A stretch of 64,000 nucleotides of DNA, taken from contig NW_025335761.1 of NCBI RefSeq assembly GCF_004798865.1, forward strand, positions 17,212,634 through 17,276,633, read 5' to 3'. A program made the translations under genes and the position numbers. The notes below the pieces were generated by a model, which was given only the letters and a program-made list of their open reading frames with translations, was not told the origin of the DNA and did no database searches. The stretch comes from Varanus komodoensis. Lineage: Eukaryota; Chordata; Lepidosauria; Squamata; Varanidae. This document shows, one piece after another, positions 11,925 to 23,205 of this stretch (position 1 is the stretch's first letter; the number at the start of each line of letters is the position of its first letter).

Positions 11925-12112
11925 TGAACAAAATGGCGAACGTTCCGCTCTTTATAGGCCACAAGGGGGAGGGGGAGCAGAGCTTCCCACCAAAAAACCG
12001 TTAGCTATCAATCTTCCAGCCAAAGGCACTGCGCAGGCGCAGTACCCATATGTGTGACTGCACAGATGGCCACTCGAAGAACACCAGTTACAGGTAAGCA
12101 ACCTGCTTTTCT
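11925..12112 (-). repeat. DIRS right terminus (inverted, extended)
   Basis: The reverse complement matches the left terminus from the YY1-like and TATA-like sites out through tgcgcctgcgca and acacatatggg. It then extends about 40 bases further (accagttacaggtaagcaac) beyond where the left end stops. The unequal arm lengths are expected for DIRS, because the internal complementary region supplies the missing template. Confidence 0.85.
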
Positions 12113-15100
12113 GTCAGCAAAAGTCCACAGAAGAAATGCTTTCTTGCAAGTGGTTGGAGAGAATGGGTGGAGATGTTTTGGTTTTTTTTTTTGCCTCTCA
12201 GTTGTTACCCACCTACAAAAGCAACGTATTTTAGATTAAGTGGACTCACCAGCTTATTTGGCCTTGGTCACCCAGGCCTCCGTGTAAACAGTTCAAATGC
12301 TCTAATATCCTAATGCTTACACCTGTCTGGTAAATTCTAACGGGTCCTTTTGCCACAGATCAATGGAAATGGATCTGCCGATTTCCAGTGATAACAGGGG
12401 ACTATTCCCGAAATAAATGTGGCTTTGCCTCCCCACTTAACCCGGCCTTCGCCCATGTCCTCCTCTCCACCATCCTGTAATGCAGCAGAAAGGTCTTCAG
12501 AGGTGGCAGCACCAGGGTTTGTCAGGTGAAAGTGAGACATGGACAAAATTCAGACTAAAAATGTTGCTGTTACGCAACAGTCCCATGTTACTCTGCAGCA
12601 GGTGCCCTCTGAACATCCACAGTGCCAGCAATGAGGGATTTCTTGTACCATTTCAGTAGCTTCTAAAGACATTTTATAGTGGATGTTCCAAATAAAAGTT
12701 TTTTTCCACAAAGGCAGACAACCTGCATGTATTTCAAAGAAAAGATCGCAACTTCTTCTTTGGGACTTTGCTTTAAAGGGGGCTGAATGTACTTCAGTGT
12801 GCACATAGAAGCTGAAAGCAGAATATTTAGTCCAGCCAGCACCAAACCAAGCTGTCCCAGTGCTGCCCCTTGGTCTCCACCCAATCACCCCTCTGCATGT
12901 CCCACTCCACCCTCACCGCCCAAACTCTAAGAACATCTCCTGGCTTCTGACAGTGAGCTCGAGGCAGGCCTCTGGCCCATGTCAACTGCTCTGGCCAAGC
13001 AGCTCTTCAGGGAGTTGGCCACAGCTAGGCCCAAGAGTCTGCTTCAAAGGGGGCACTTTCTCAAAGCCAGGCATTTTGGGTGGGATGTCCCAAGAGGTTG
13101 CCTGTGCAATGGACAGATAATTTCCTGGGAGACCCCTCCCACAATACCTGGCTTCAAGGATGCTGCCAGTTGGAGGGAAGATGAGAGCACATAGAGACTA
13201 CTGATGAGTAGTTACCTTGCAAATGTGAACACAGGACCCAAGGTAAAAAAGGTAACTATGCAGTAACCATTCATGTTACGTGTGAACAACACCACTGTTT
13301 AGCTTATGTTGACACAATTGTATGCGTGTTTAGACAAAAACAAGGCCTACAATTCTCAACATGCCTGGTGTATGCACATACATAAGATTGTGGCCTTTTG
13401 TTGACTTTAGTTTTTAAAATAATTAGACACAAATGCCATTCCTACAGCCTGGGAGGTAAGGTAAGTGACAACAATGTGAAGGCAATAATACAATTTCCAT
13501 TTTTTCAGAAGTCAAAAATTAATTCACTCTGATTTAACCATAGTGCTAAAAGCAAAAAGCAAAACTCCACACACAAGCAAGCTTCTCCCTGCAAACAAGG
13601 AAATAGTAAGAGTATTTCCAGTGAATTCTTGGATGGACTCTGACTGGAGCACCGCGTTCATGCTCAGACTGTGCTTGGTTTATATAGTCTCAGTCCTCAG
13701 CTGATGAGCACTGCAAAGAATATGACCTTTGGAGATGGCCACAGGAGGTCTTGTTATAAATGCAATCCAGACCACAATGGATTAAGGAATTCATTCTGAG
13801 TTCTCTAATACATGCCAGTGTTTTGGAAGACCTGACAAATTCTGGGATTTGCCTACACCTTCTGAAGTGGAGACCCAGGTTTTACCTACTCCTGCTGATG
13901 TTCCAAGATACACATCTGACAAGTTGAAAGGTTTAGACAGGTTTGATTTACTAATCCATGGAATCAAGGCATGGAATAGGAATAACATCCAGGTTTTGGT
14001 GCTCAGCATCAATAATGTCACAAAGTGTTGTTAACATACTGAGTTCACTTGATCCTCCTTGACTGTTTTCTTGCTCTGTCCCCTAAAACATGACCTGAAC
14101 ATCCCAGATGATCTGTGCCTTTACTTCAGCTTTGGCCCTCTCAATATTTTCCATGGATTCCTCCTATTCATGCAGCAGCTTAGAGCTATTGCTTCCCTAT
14201 TGGAGCCAGAGACTTGGGAACAATAACCTGCCCTGCTTCTGCTCATATGCTCAACACTCTGCTAGCAGGAGAGCTGGGGCTCGAGCTCTAGCAGGAAATT
14301 CTCTGAGAAACCTCTAATACATGGCTAGCAGAAGACCTCTGAAGAATCTTCCACCATCTGCCCCTTGAAGCTGAAGCAACTGGCTGTGTGCCATACTACC
14401 TGCTGGGTCTGAAAACCACATTCAAGTTGTGCCCTCATCCCTTTCTTCAGCTAGGACATTTCAGGAAATTGTAACACATGCCCACAGAGGCAGGTGACTC
14501 ATGTGACTGGGGTGAATTAATACTTAATAAGGGTGTCATACATAATAAATACCAACTAGCCCACCCACCAGGGTCACCAACTGCTCATAAATACCAATGG
14601 AAAGCAAACAACTCCCAAGGAGCAGACCTGATAGTGTCCTTGACCAAAAAAGATCACTGTTTTACCTTGTAAACATATTGATTCATAATTGGTAAACAAA
14701 AGATTGCTGAGTTCTAACCACTGATTTGGCTGTTTGGTGGATTCACTGATTGTCTGATAGAGCTCTGGGCGCTTTTCAGTAGTTCAAAAAAGATTTCATG
14801 ATTTCCAGTTGTTTAAGGATAGCAACACCTTCTCCTTTCCCCAATAAAGTAGAATGATTTTTTAAAAGCTTGTGGGAAAACCAGGAATGGATGTCTGTGT
14901 GAAAGGACTATGAGTTCAGCTCTGATACTAAAGAAAAAAATCCGGGACTGAGATGCACTGAGATGTGCCCCGTGCCTGAACTTTAAATGTTTGTCCAGGT
15001 CCTTTTTTATGTTTCTGTTTGGTACTTCTTTCCAGATGGGCAGGAGTGGGTGGGTAGGTAGGGAGAGGTACTAGGAAAAAACCAAAACAGAAGGCCTGAA

Positions 15101-15302
15101 ATCCTGCAGGCCTGAAATCTGTTCACTCTCAATTTTGGGTACCGATTTCTGTCATCCCCAATCCAAGCCTTGTGTGCAACAGAAAAGAGAGAAGGACATT
15201 GAGTTAATGTCCAGAACCTGAGCACAGACGCTCTGGACCAGTTTAGCTGTGATTCTGCCCATGTCAGGTAGACAGAATTTGTGCTCCAGTGTGGTAGTCA
15301 AC
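12113..15302. other. non-coding stretch, no recognised gene
   Basis: Mixed-composition unique DNA. At 13205-13290, ggtaac/gttacc wording repeats in both orientations. No ORF shows a protein family, and no named repeat could be assigned. Confidence 0.4.
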
Positions 15303-15304
15303 CT

Positions 15305-15790
15305 TAGAATCATAGAACAGTAGAGCTGGAAGGGGCCATGAAGGCCATCAGGTCCAACCCCCTGCTGTTGCAGGATACTAAGTTATACCACCCCACTCAG
15401 GTGGCTGTCCAGTTTCTTTTTGAATGTCTCCAGTGTGGGAGAGCCCACCAGCTCTCTAGGCAGCTGGTTTCACTGTCTTATTGCTCTAACAATGAGGAAG
15501 TTTTTCCTGATGTCTAGCCTGAATCTGGGTTGTTGCAGCTTGAATTGATTATTTTGTGTCCTACACTCTGCTATCAGCAAGAAGCTATCTTGACCTTCCT
15601 CTTTGTGAAAGCCTTTGAGGTACTTATAGAGTGATATCATCCCCCACCCCCATGCCGGGGGTCAGGCTAGATGGCCAGGGAGACCCCTTCTGACTCACGC
15701 TGTTTCTATGTTTCTGTGTTTCTTCTCTTCTCGAGGCTGAACATGCCCAGTTCTCTCAGTCTCTTCTCATAGGGCAATGTTTTCTTAATG
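15305..15790 (-). mobile_element. CR1 LINE 3' end (minus strand), interrupted
   Basis: On the minus strand this is the C-terminal ORF2 and 3' UTR of CR1. In + orientation it reads aatcatagaacagtagagct, ggaaggggccatgaaggcca, then cagctggtttcactgt and gaagtttttcctgatgtcta. It ends in cgaggctgaacatgcccagt and agtctcttctcatagggca. It is 5'-truncated, as most CR1 copies are. It is split at about 15641-15722 by a second CR1 end in the opposite orientation. Confidence 0.85.
15641..15722 (+). mobile_element. CR1 3' end fragment nested in another CR1
   Basis: The piece reads gggtcaggctagatggccag, gaccccttctgactcacgct and then gtttctatgtttctgtgttt. That is the 3' UTR end of a CR1-type LINE on the + strand, with its 8-mer-like terminal repeat. 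It sits inside the minus-strand CR1 at 15305-15790. Confidence 0.75.
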
Positions 15791-18701
15791 CTGGTGCACA
15801 TGGCTTCTGCAGAAGAAGGCAACCCTATGTGAACTGACATATGCCAGCAACCTGTACAGTTATGTGCAGGCCTATCTAAGAGGTAAACTATGCCTTTTCT
15901 CCCAATGCTATCCCATTGTCAGTATTCACATGAATATTGTGAGTGAGCCATTGGTTCACCTTCCAGTGTTGTATTTGGCTTGCAACCAAATGCTTGCCTT
16001 ACTTGGCTATAAACTCATGCCACTTGGCACATAATGAAATTGACATAATCAGAATATTTATTATTCTTGCAGTGAGAGCTATTGTATGATGATAAAAATA
16101 GGCACTTTTCTTGTCATCCAAATATGCTCTCTAATTGTTAGGTTATGAATCTGAGCATAGCTGAAACAGTGGCTTTTGTTTTAGTTTCATTTTACCATTG
16201 TAAAAATCCCTGACCCCTGAAGCTATTGTCTTCCACTAAACATTTTCAGGTACAAAACTGTTATGCAGTCTCTTCAGTGGGTATGCTTGGAGAAGATATA
16301 GGTGCTTCAGGGTAAATTGTAGCATGGCTTCTCATTGTACCTGCATGGAGACATTGTTCATTTTATGACCTATGCAGAGAAAGAGTGCTTTTAAGCTTGT
16401 TGGGTCTTCTGAAGTTGAGACTCTTAGAAACAATAGTTACTCAGGGCCTGGTACTTTCAACAGCTAAGAAATGTTCAACAACGTTATTGTCTCTGGATCT
16501 ATTCAGGCGCACAGCTGACATCCTCTCTGGTTTTCCTTCCTAGAGCAGGTCTGGTACCAGGAATGGAAGCCATTGGGCAAGGTGCTCCCCAGGGCCCCAC
16601 ACAGCACCTCTCAGGAGATGGTGGAAGAGGCATGGTGTTGATGTCCCAGCTCATTTTTTGCCCTCTCTTCAAGGTGGGTCAGGGAGTGAGTGGAGTAACA
16701 CCAGACTGAATATCTATAGCAGCTACTCCCTCCTTTTCCCAAAATAACCTCCTTCCATGATGTTACTTCAGTGTTCAAAGGGAAGGAGGGTCTCACGTGT
16801 TGGAGTCACCTGGCCCATTTTTTCACACTGATGATGTTAAGCCTGTTGAAATTTAAAAAGTCAATTGTCCAGTTGTTAATTCCCCCATGCAGGTGCCTCA
16901 CCTCGCCATGGCATGCTGAGACTGTCTGAAAGACTGCCCCGCAAACACACGTGTGAACATTTCAAATGTTGACAAGGGCATGCGGTGACCCTATTGTTGG
17001 CCCATTTTGCATAGTTACCACACCCAGAATACAGATTGTGTATGTGTGTGCACACACATGCGCGTGTATGCACACATGCCACATAGCAGGGTAGAGAAAA
17101 GGATGGAACCAAGTGGCTGACAGAAGGCAATATAGAAGTTTGTGACTGATGGCAGATTAAACCAATGGGCTTCCTGGTTAATTATGGTTTTCACTGAGTC
17201 AGGGCAGGACCTCTTGGCTACAACAGAGATCCACATCACTGAATACTGTTATAATCCTGGACACAGAAAACTAATGTGTTGGGAAGATGAGATCTCACAC
17301 CCTCACATTTTCTATATGGAGAGGTTTTTTTTGTACAGAGGAGTATTTGACCATGTGCGTCCTGCTCTCTCCGTGGCACTTACAAGTGTTTAAATCTGGC
17401 TGGATTGTACTCAGTGTGTTTTGTGTGATATTTTACAACCATTGTGGATCCCCCACTACAGCAGGTTTCTTTATTATCTCTGAGAGTGCTTTCCTCAAGA
17501 GCTCCTAATACAAAAGCCTTGTGGCACTTTAATCTCTACTTGGCAATCACTGAAGGACCTGACAGGCATTTCTAGGGACAGCCGTACACACAGAAGAAGC
17601 TTCTGCTGTAACAATAGAGAGATTTTGCAAGGGAGACAAGAAAGAAAGTTATCCGATGGCTTTCAGCATCTAAAGAATAATCAGGGCAATTCCTCCCTGC
17701 AATCTTATAATGGAACGTAACTTTAAGTATAGAAAAAAATATTATAAAGGAGAAGAAACTTCCTTATCTGTATTCTGGTTGTAATCCTTCAGATCTTGTT
17801 TTCCCCCATTTCACTTGCACTCTTAACCTGTCTTTTTCTTTGCATCTGACCCTCTTCTTTAATCTCCTGTCTATAGTACATCGTTGGTGGTACCAGCACA
17901 TTAAACTTTCTCAAACAGAAACACTTCTGTATTTCACATTAGCACTCACATTCTAAATATACTCAGCAAGTACATAAGCTTTCCATGATATGTACATTTA
18001 GGATTGCAATCTTAATTAAAGTTCTAATTTAATATTGACTTTTATTTTTGTCTTAAACTGTAGTTTCTTGATGCTGGAAAAATGTGCTAGAGTTACACCA
18101 TTGCTGCCCCTTCCATCATTTAAAAGGTTTTAAAGAAAAATAGTGGGCTCTGGGGAAAAATAAAAAGCACTCATTGCCATGGCAGCTGCACACTCTTATC
18201 CCTAGAACGCTTGTGAAGCCAGTCTGAAATGGGCACACCCAGTTCACCTGATGAATTGGCACTTCTTCTGGTTTCCCACCCCACATGGTTCCTCCTTGCC
18301 TACAGTGCCAGCCAGGCAGATGACTCAGTGCCAGGTGGAGCAGGGCAACAATTGGCTGCTGAGATGATCAGAATCCTGTCTTCCATTGCAGTGGGATGAA
18401 GAGTAATGGTGGAAGCAAAGGAGGTGGGGCAGCAAAGCATCTAGACCTCTCCACTGAAGAAATTGGCAAGGTTTTCAGTTTGCTGCCTCTTGTTGCAGAT
18501 GTAATGCTATATCATCATTACAAACATCTTATGAGTTCTTCATAAGCTCTTCTCTTCCCTCACCAAGCCTCAGCCTCTTTGTCCCTTGTGCTGGTGCAAG
18601 GTTGTTACCATACCAGGATCTTATCCCCACCGTGGCCCAGAACACACACACACATTTTCACTCCATTCAGCTGTGGGGATAAAATCACTCTTTCAATTAT
18701 T
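15791..18701. other. non-coding stretch with a TG/CA patch
   Basis: No gene. An alternating purine-pyrimidine patch (tgtgtatgtgtgtgcacaca and following) lies at 17038-17077. The AT-rich block at 16000-16160 and another near 17990-18050 look unique. Confidence 0.4.
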
Positions 18702-18810
18702 CCAACCTTCCCCGCCTGGCACCCTCCAGATGTATTGGCCATGCTGGCTGAGAATGCTAGGAAATGCAGCCCTAGACATCTGGAGGAGCAGCCCGGTGAA
18801 GAAGGCTGCG
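18702..18810. repeat. palindromic MITE-like repeat, copy
   Basis: The left arm aaccttccccgcctggcacc-ctccagatgtattgg, the core ccatgctggctgagaatgct and the right arm catctggaggagcagcccgg-gaagaaggctg make a full foldback copy of the family also seen at 547, 39303, 49298 and 55110. Confidence 0.7.
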
Positions 18811-18839
18811 CTATTCTCTATCACCACTTCCTCCTTCTG

Positions 18840-19270
18840 AGAAACCAATAATACCGCTTTAATCAAAGCGAATCAAGCTGCTTATTCTAGGCAGGCTTCT
18901 GGGCTGCGACTTTTGTCGCTTGAATTTTTCTTCCAACATCTTCCCCTGCTGCTGCAAAATGTCTAAACATTTAATCATCCTGCCTTGTACGATAAAATGC
19001 ATGACCTGTCCAAGAGCACTACTGATGCATCTCTATGTTGTCAGCAGCGGGGGATGGAGCCAATTGTGCTAGCTCTTTGCTGTGCCTTCCTTTCAGGGAA
19101 CGTGCCTGCTGACAATAGCAGGACAATTCCGAATGAGCGTCACGCACATACATAGCCCTCTTTGCATGCCATGCCAGTATCACCACACAACTCTCTGTTG
19201 TTTGCCATTGTTTCAATTAAACCCGCCGAACTTTCCGCAGTTCATTTTTTCCCCATTTACCAGACTTAAC
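18840..19270. other. candidate conserved non-coding element
   Basis: This repeat-free, gene-free stretch carries an inverted pair gctttaatcaaagcg (TCF/LEF-like atcaaag), several CpGs, and motif-dense AT runs such as gccattgtttcaattaaac. No ORF is supported. Composition suggests an enhancer; conservation was not tested. Confidence 0.3.
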
Positions 19271-19554
19271 TGCCAATCAAGGTTCCTGCCTGCATGTGGG
19301 AGGACTGCACTTACATGCCTGCACATGCCTAAGTCCCTGCCAAACCATGGCTGCCAGAGATGTGGCTGGAAACACCATCCTACCACTCACTTGATGCAAT
19401 TGTCTGGGTTCACACCATGAATTTGTGGTGCATTCTGTAACCCAACCCCTGCTTGTAGGTTCCCATGTGATGAGGCTGGATGGTTGGCATGGTTAAGAAA
19501 CCACCCAGAACCCTAAAAGAGAAATTCACCACAGAATAGCATTATCTCATGTTT

Positions 19555-20085
19555 TGGAGTTAGTCTTGTAAACTGCCCAGGGAGCTTTGGCTAAAGGGCA
19601 ATATTGAAGGCAGTCAATGAATCAATGAATCAGTCTTGTCTTTTGGTGGCAGCTCCTGGAGTCTTAATGGGGCCTGGCTGTCTTGAGGACCGTCTGCACC
19701 CATATATACCTACCAGCCCCCTTAGATCAGCTCAGGAGACCCTTCTATGAGAACCACCCCTCAGGGAAATGAGAGGGGTGGCAACTAGGTGAAGGGCCTT
19801 TTCCATTGCTGCTCCCCAATCTTTGGAACTCCCTCCCTAGGGAAATTCGCCTTGCGCCATCCTTATTTTCCTTTTGGTGCCAAGCAAAAACATATCTTTT
19901 TAGGATTTTTTTTAACATTTAGTCTGCATACTGTGGCCCTTTTTAATTGCTTTTATAGGTGTTTAATTCATTATGTTTTAATGTGTTTTACACTGTTAAA
20001 ATGTTTTATGCATTGTAAGCGCCTAGGAAGGCCTTGGCAATTACAAGTGGCCTATAAAGACATGTAAATAAATAAATAAATGACG
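19555..20085 (+). mobile_element. L2 LINE 3' fragments
   Basis: A short L2-like tail (gtaaactgcccagggagctt ... atgaatcaatgaatc) lies at 19570-19640. A longer piece follows from about 19700 to 20085. It includes a degraded ORF2 C-terminus (cttttccattgctgctcccc, tggaactccctccctaggga) and the T-rich 3' UTR ending in gcgcctaggaaggccttggc and aaataaataaataaa. The A-rich tandem tail and the 'smaller integer of genome' type ending fit L2 in reptiles. Confidence 0.7.
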
Positions 20086-20739
20086 CGATGTTGCTCCGGT
20101 TGGCCCTTGACTTTCAAGTCTGGGAGGCTAGATGGGGGAATGGAAGGCTCTCTGGAAGGGAAAGCTGTGAAGCTGATGTCCACATAGCACACAGGGCCTG
20201 GAGCTTGGGATCTCAACCTAAGCTATTCAACCGTTTCCCCAACTGCGTCCTCCACTCATCGCTACTTCTATACCTCTCTTCATACAGTCCTGATTTAAAA
20301 TAAAAATAAACTGTTTGAAGTGGTTTGCAGGGGGGTGGGGAGTACTCCGGTACATGCAAGTACACAACCCTTTTCAGTGATTTTCCACCTAAGCCATTCT
20401 TGTATCCTTCAACTTGCTGACTGTTAGGAAGCTGCTGTTTGGAACAATTTTAGAAAGTTTTCTCTTTTTCTAGATTGTGCTTCATGCTTTTGATGTCAGC
20501 TTCGGATCCCCCAAACACTTCTGTACATCTGAAAAAGCACAATATTGTGTGAATATATCCTGATGTGAAACACTTTTCTATGATAGAAGAAAAAGCTATA
20601 GCATTTGGGACTTTTTAACTGGGAAATAAGACAAGTGAAGGGAAAAGACATGATTGAGGCTCATAGGATTATGCATAGTGCAGAGGAAGAAGTGAACAGG
20701 GAGTTTTTCTTCCTCATACTTTTTGAACTTGCAGTCCTC

Positions 20740-21085
20740 TAATGAAATTGATTGGCATGAGAATTAGGAGAGATCCAATTAAATGCTTCTTCACACAGTG
20801 CCTAATGATTGGAGTATAAATATCCAAAAATATAGAAATGTGCTGTCACAAAATGTGGTGATTTCCTCTAGCTTAGGTCTTTCAAGGAAGAGGTTTGGAC
20901 AGCCATGGCAGGCATGCCTACCAATCACTAGCAATAAGTCTTTCTGTTCCAGTTGCTACAGAGAAGTAATGGGGGTGGGCTATTGCCTTCCTGCCTTGGA
21001 GGCACCTTGTTGGCCACTATTGGGAAACACGGTGCTAGATAGGATTGGTCTTTGATCTGATCCAGCAGGATTTTTATGTTCACCT
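20740..21085 (+). repeat. unclassified interspersed repeat ending 'gatctgatccagca'
   Basis: The unit contains ggacagccatggcaggcatg and gggctattgccttcctgcct, and ends ttgatctgatccagcaggat-ttttatgttcacc. Similar ends occur at about 23195 and 48880. It is probably the 3' end of a LINE lineage, but I cannot name it. Confidence 0.5.
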
Positions 21086-21825
21086 ATACCAGTGGCTTTC
21101 AGGTTTTAGGAAACGTTAGGACTCCTTGCAAGTGTATCAGGGGACCCATAGAATCAGGCATGGTGGACAAGCTTCCCTAAAAGAAAACTTGCCAATTGCT
21201 GCTGATTTCCTCCTGCAGTTCCCAGATACCAAGGAGTGTTAGAGATGTTGTCTTCAAATCAAAGTTCATGTTTACACAGGAGAACACTGATGTCCAACAG
21301 GCCTCACCAGATCAGGGTGGGAAAAGGCTAGATCAACATGTACAAGCTCCTGCAAGTATGGGAGCTGAACTCTAAAACATCTGGAAGTCTACTTTTTTCT
21401 CACTCTCCTACCCTAGGTGATCCAAGGGTCCACTTTGGAACATACCCCAGAATCCTTTGCAGAATGCTGGGCTTTTGTGACAAACTTCTTAACATATCAG
21501 TGAATGTGAAAAGGATCATCTGATGGTAAAATATCTGAAAATCACTGACCCACCCTGGAGCTCGCATAGAGGTCAGCATCAGTGGGCATCTGGGAAGAAC
21601 CATCCCTTGACAGGGACCTACAGTCAACCCATGGAGCACCTGCTGCAGCACTTTCTCAGCTGTCATGACCTATGCACCTTTCCACTCTAAAAAAATTGAG
21701 AGGAAAGAATAGCAGCATCCAGTCATTTTAGTCTCTCCCTAAGAGAAGAGGGAAGCAACTGGTGACAGCAGCAAGGAGGAGGCAGATCCAATAATCAGGG
21801 AAGGGTCTGAGTGAGGGCATCTTGT

Positions 21826-22155
21826 TGTAAAGGTTCCCCCATACATGTGTGCTAGTCATGTCTGACTCTGGGGCTGGTGCTCATCTCTGCTTGTAAGCCC
21901 AAGAGCCAGCGTTGTCTGAAGATGCTTCTGTGGTCTTGTGGCTGGCATGACTAAATGCTGAGGCACACAGAATGCTGTTACCTTCCCACCAAAGCGGTAC
22001 ATATCTATCTACTTGCATTTGCATGCTTTTGCATTGCTGGGTAGGCAAGAGTTGGGACAAAGCAGCAAGCAATCACCCTGTTGTGTGGATTTGAACTGCC
22101 AATCTTCCAATCAACAGCCCAGCGGCTCAGCGGTTTAACCCGCTGCACCTGTCCC
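21826..22155 (-). repeat. Sauria-type SINE (minus strand)
   Basis: The minus-strand head lies at about 22150 and contains a tRNA-like A-box segment (gcagcgggttaaaccgctga) and a B-box-like ggcagttcaaatcca. The body includes the gtcatgccagccacaagacc block. The tail (complement of aaaggttcccccatacatgt ... tagtcatgtctgactctggg) resembles the Bov-B LINE 3' end, as known for Sauria SINEs, which are thought to use Bov-B machinery. A Bov-B copy lies at 43.2-47.4 kb. The copy is essentially full length. Confidence 0.75.
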
Positions 22156-22739
22156 CCAAAACCTAGAGGCCACCTGCCTGATCTCCTACCGCAGAATGCT
22201 TAGACTATATTGCATTACCAAAAGGTAGTGTTAGGAAGCCACCTTGAAAGACAAAGCAAAATGCTGTACTATTCATAGTTAGATTAAATAAAAATAACAT
22301 TATTAAGGTAATTTATGAGTGATTGGAGCAAAGGACTTAAAAATGCACTACATGGTAGGATATTCTCTGATGGTAGGATTTTTTCATGCTGCTTCACATT
22401 TCTCATGTCTACAGAAGGATTTTAGGAGAGACATGTATTGGCTACAGCAAAAGCCTCCTGTAAAACCGATTCTGCCTCAGAGGAGCGTGATTTTCTCCAT
22501 CAGTTCTGCTCCCCTTTTCCAATCTCCTCCAGAAGAATTGGAATGCTGAACTAGATGCATTTTTGGCATCGAACATTGTAGCAGCTAATTGGCAGGTGCA
22601 ATGCAAGATGCTCCTTTCCCTAAGAAAAAGTTGTGAGAGAAGGGAGAGTAATATGTTAAATGAGCGATGCTTTTGTTTTGTGTTGTGTTGTGTTGTTTAA
22701 AATCCAAGATGGTTCAGCTGATGGGAAGGGGCAATTCTG

Positions 22740-22873
22740 CTGTGAGTGGAGTGGGTTTTTTATGGCCTGTGAAAGAGATACTTGAGGTTTATTGGGGATT
22801 GAAATTTATGTTTTTTATGTATCGGCTATGGGCAGTATAGAAATATAATAATAATAACAACAACAACAATTTG
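22740..22873 (+). mobile_element. L2-like 3' tail
   Basis: A short fragment with ttttttatgtatcggctatg and ggcagtatagaaatataata, ending in ataataataacaacaacaac. It is the terminal part of an L2-type 3' UTR only. Confidence 0.5.
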
Positions 22874-22947
22874 AAAAGGTACACTGTACATATAATCCCC
22901 CTTACAGTCTTAAAAAAGGTCACTTTTCAGTCAAATATCTTAGCTGT

Positions 22948-22972
22948 GTGGGGTGTGTGTGTGTGTGTGTGA
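22948..22972. repeat. simple repeat (GT)n
   Basis: A run of gtgtg dinucleotides following gtggg. Confidence 0.9.
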
Positions 22973-23004
22973 AACTGTTTCTTTTACTGTAATTAACTTG
23001 CCAC

Positions 23005-23205
23005 CTTTACCATTAGTTCATGAATACTACATATGCCTGTGTGCAGCAGTTGCTGGGGAACATGGACAGGGGAGTGCTGTTCCACTCATCCTGTTTATGG
23101 GTTTCCTGTGGGTGACTGGTCAGTCACTGGGGAGCAGAATGCTGGACTGGGTGGACGGACCCTTGGCCTGGTCCAGCAGGGCTCTTCTTATACTCTTAAG
23201 ACTAC
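23005..23205 (+). repeat. unclassified interspersed repeat, second copy
   Basis: The unit contains gcagcagttgctggggaaca and ends ccttggcctggtccagcagg-gctcttcttatactctt. The end matches the copies at 20740-21085 and 48765-48885. Confidence 0.55.

Larger units (their letters stand above)
6392..12112 (+). mobile_element. DIRS-like tyrosine-recombinase retroelement, near full length, broken
   Basis: This is an approximately 5.7 kb fossil of the DIRS order: reverse-transcribing elements that integrate through a tyrosine recombinase instead of a DDE integrase. Parts in order are a left terminus, a gag-like region, reverse transcriptase plus RNase H, a tyrosine recombinase overlapping the RNase H end in another frame, an internal complementary region, and a right terminus inverted relative to the left. 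No methyltransferase-like domain is evident. Over about 150 bases the two termini differ at roughly 6% of positions by eye, many of them CpG to TpG, which suggests moderate age. The long RT/RNase H frame is consistent with that. The copy looks broken, with perhaps three to six interruptions overall. Flanking DNA shows no long target duplication, as expected for recombinase-mediated insertion. Confidence 0.9.
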
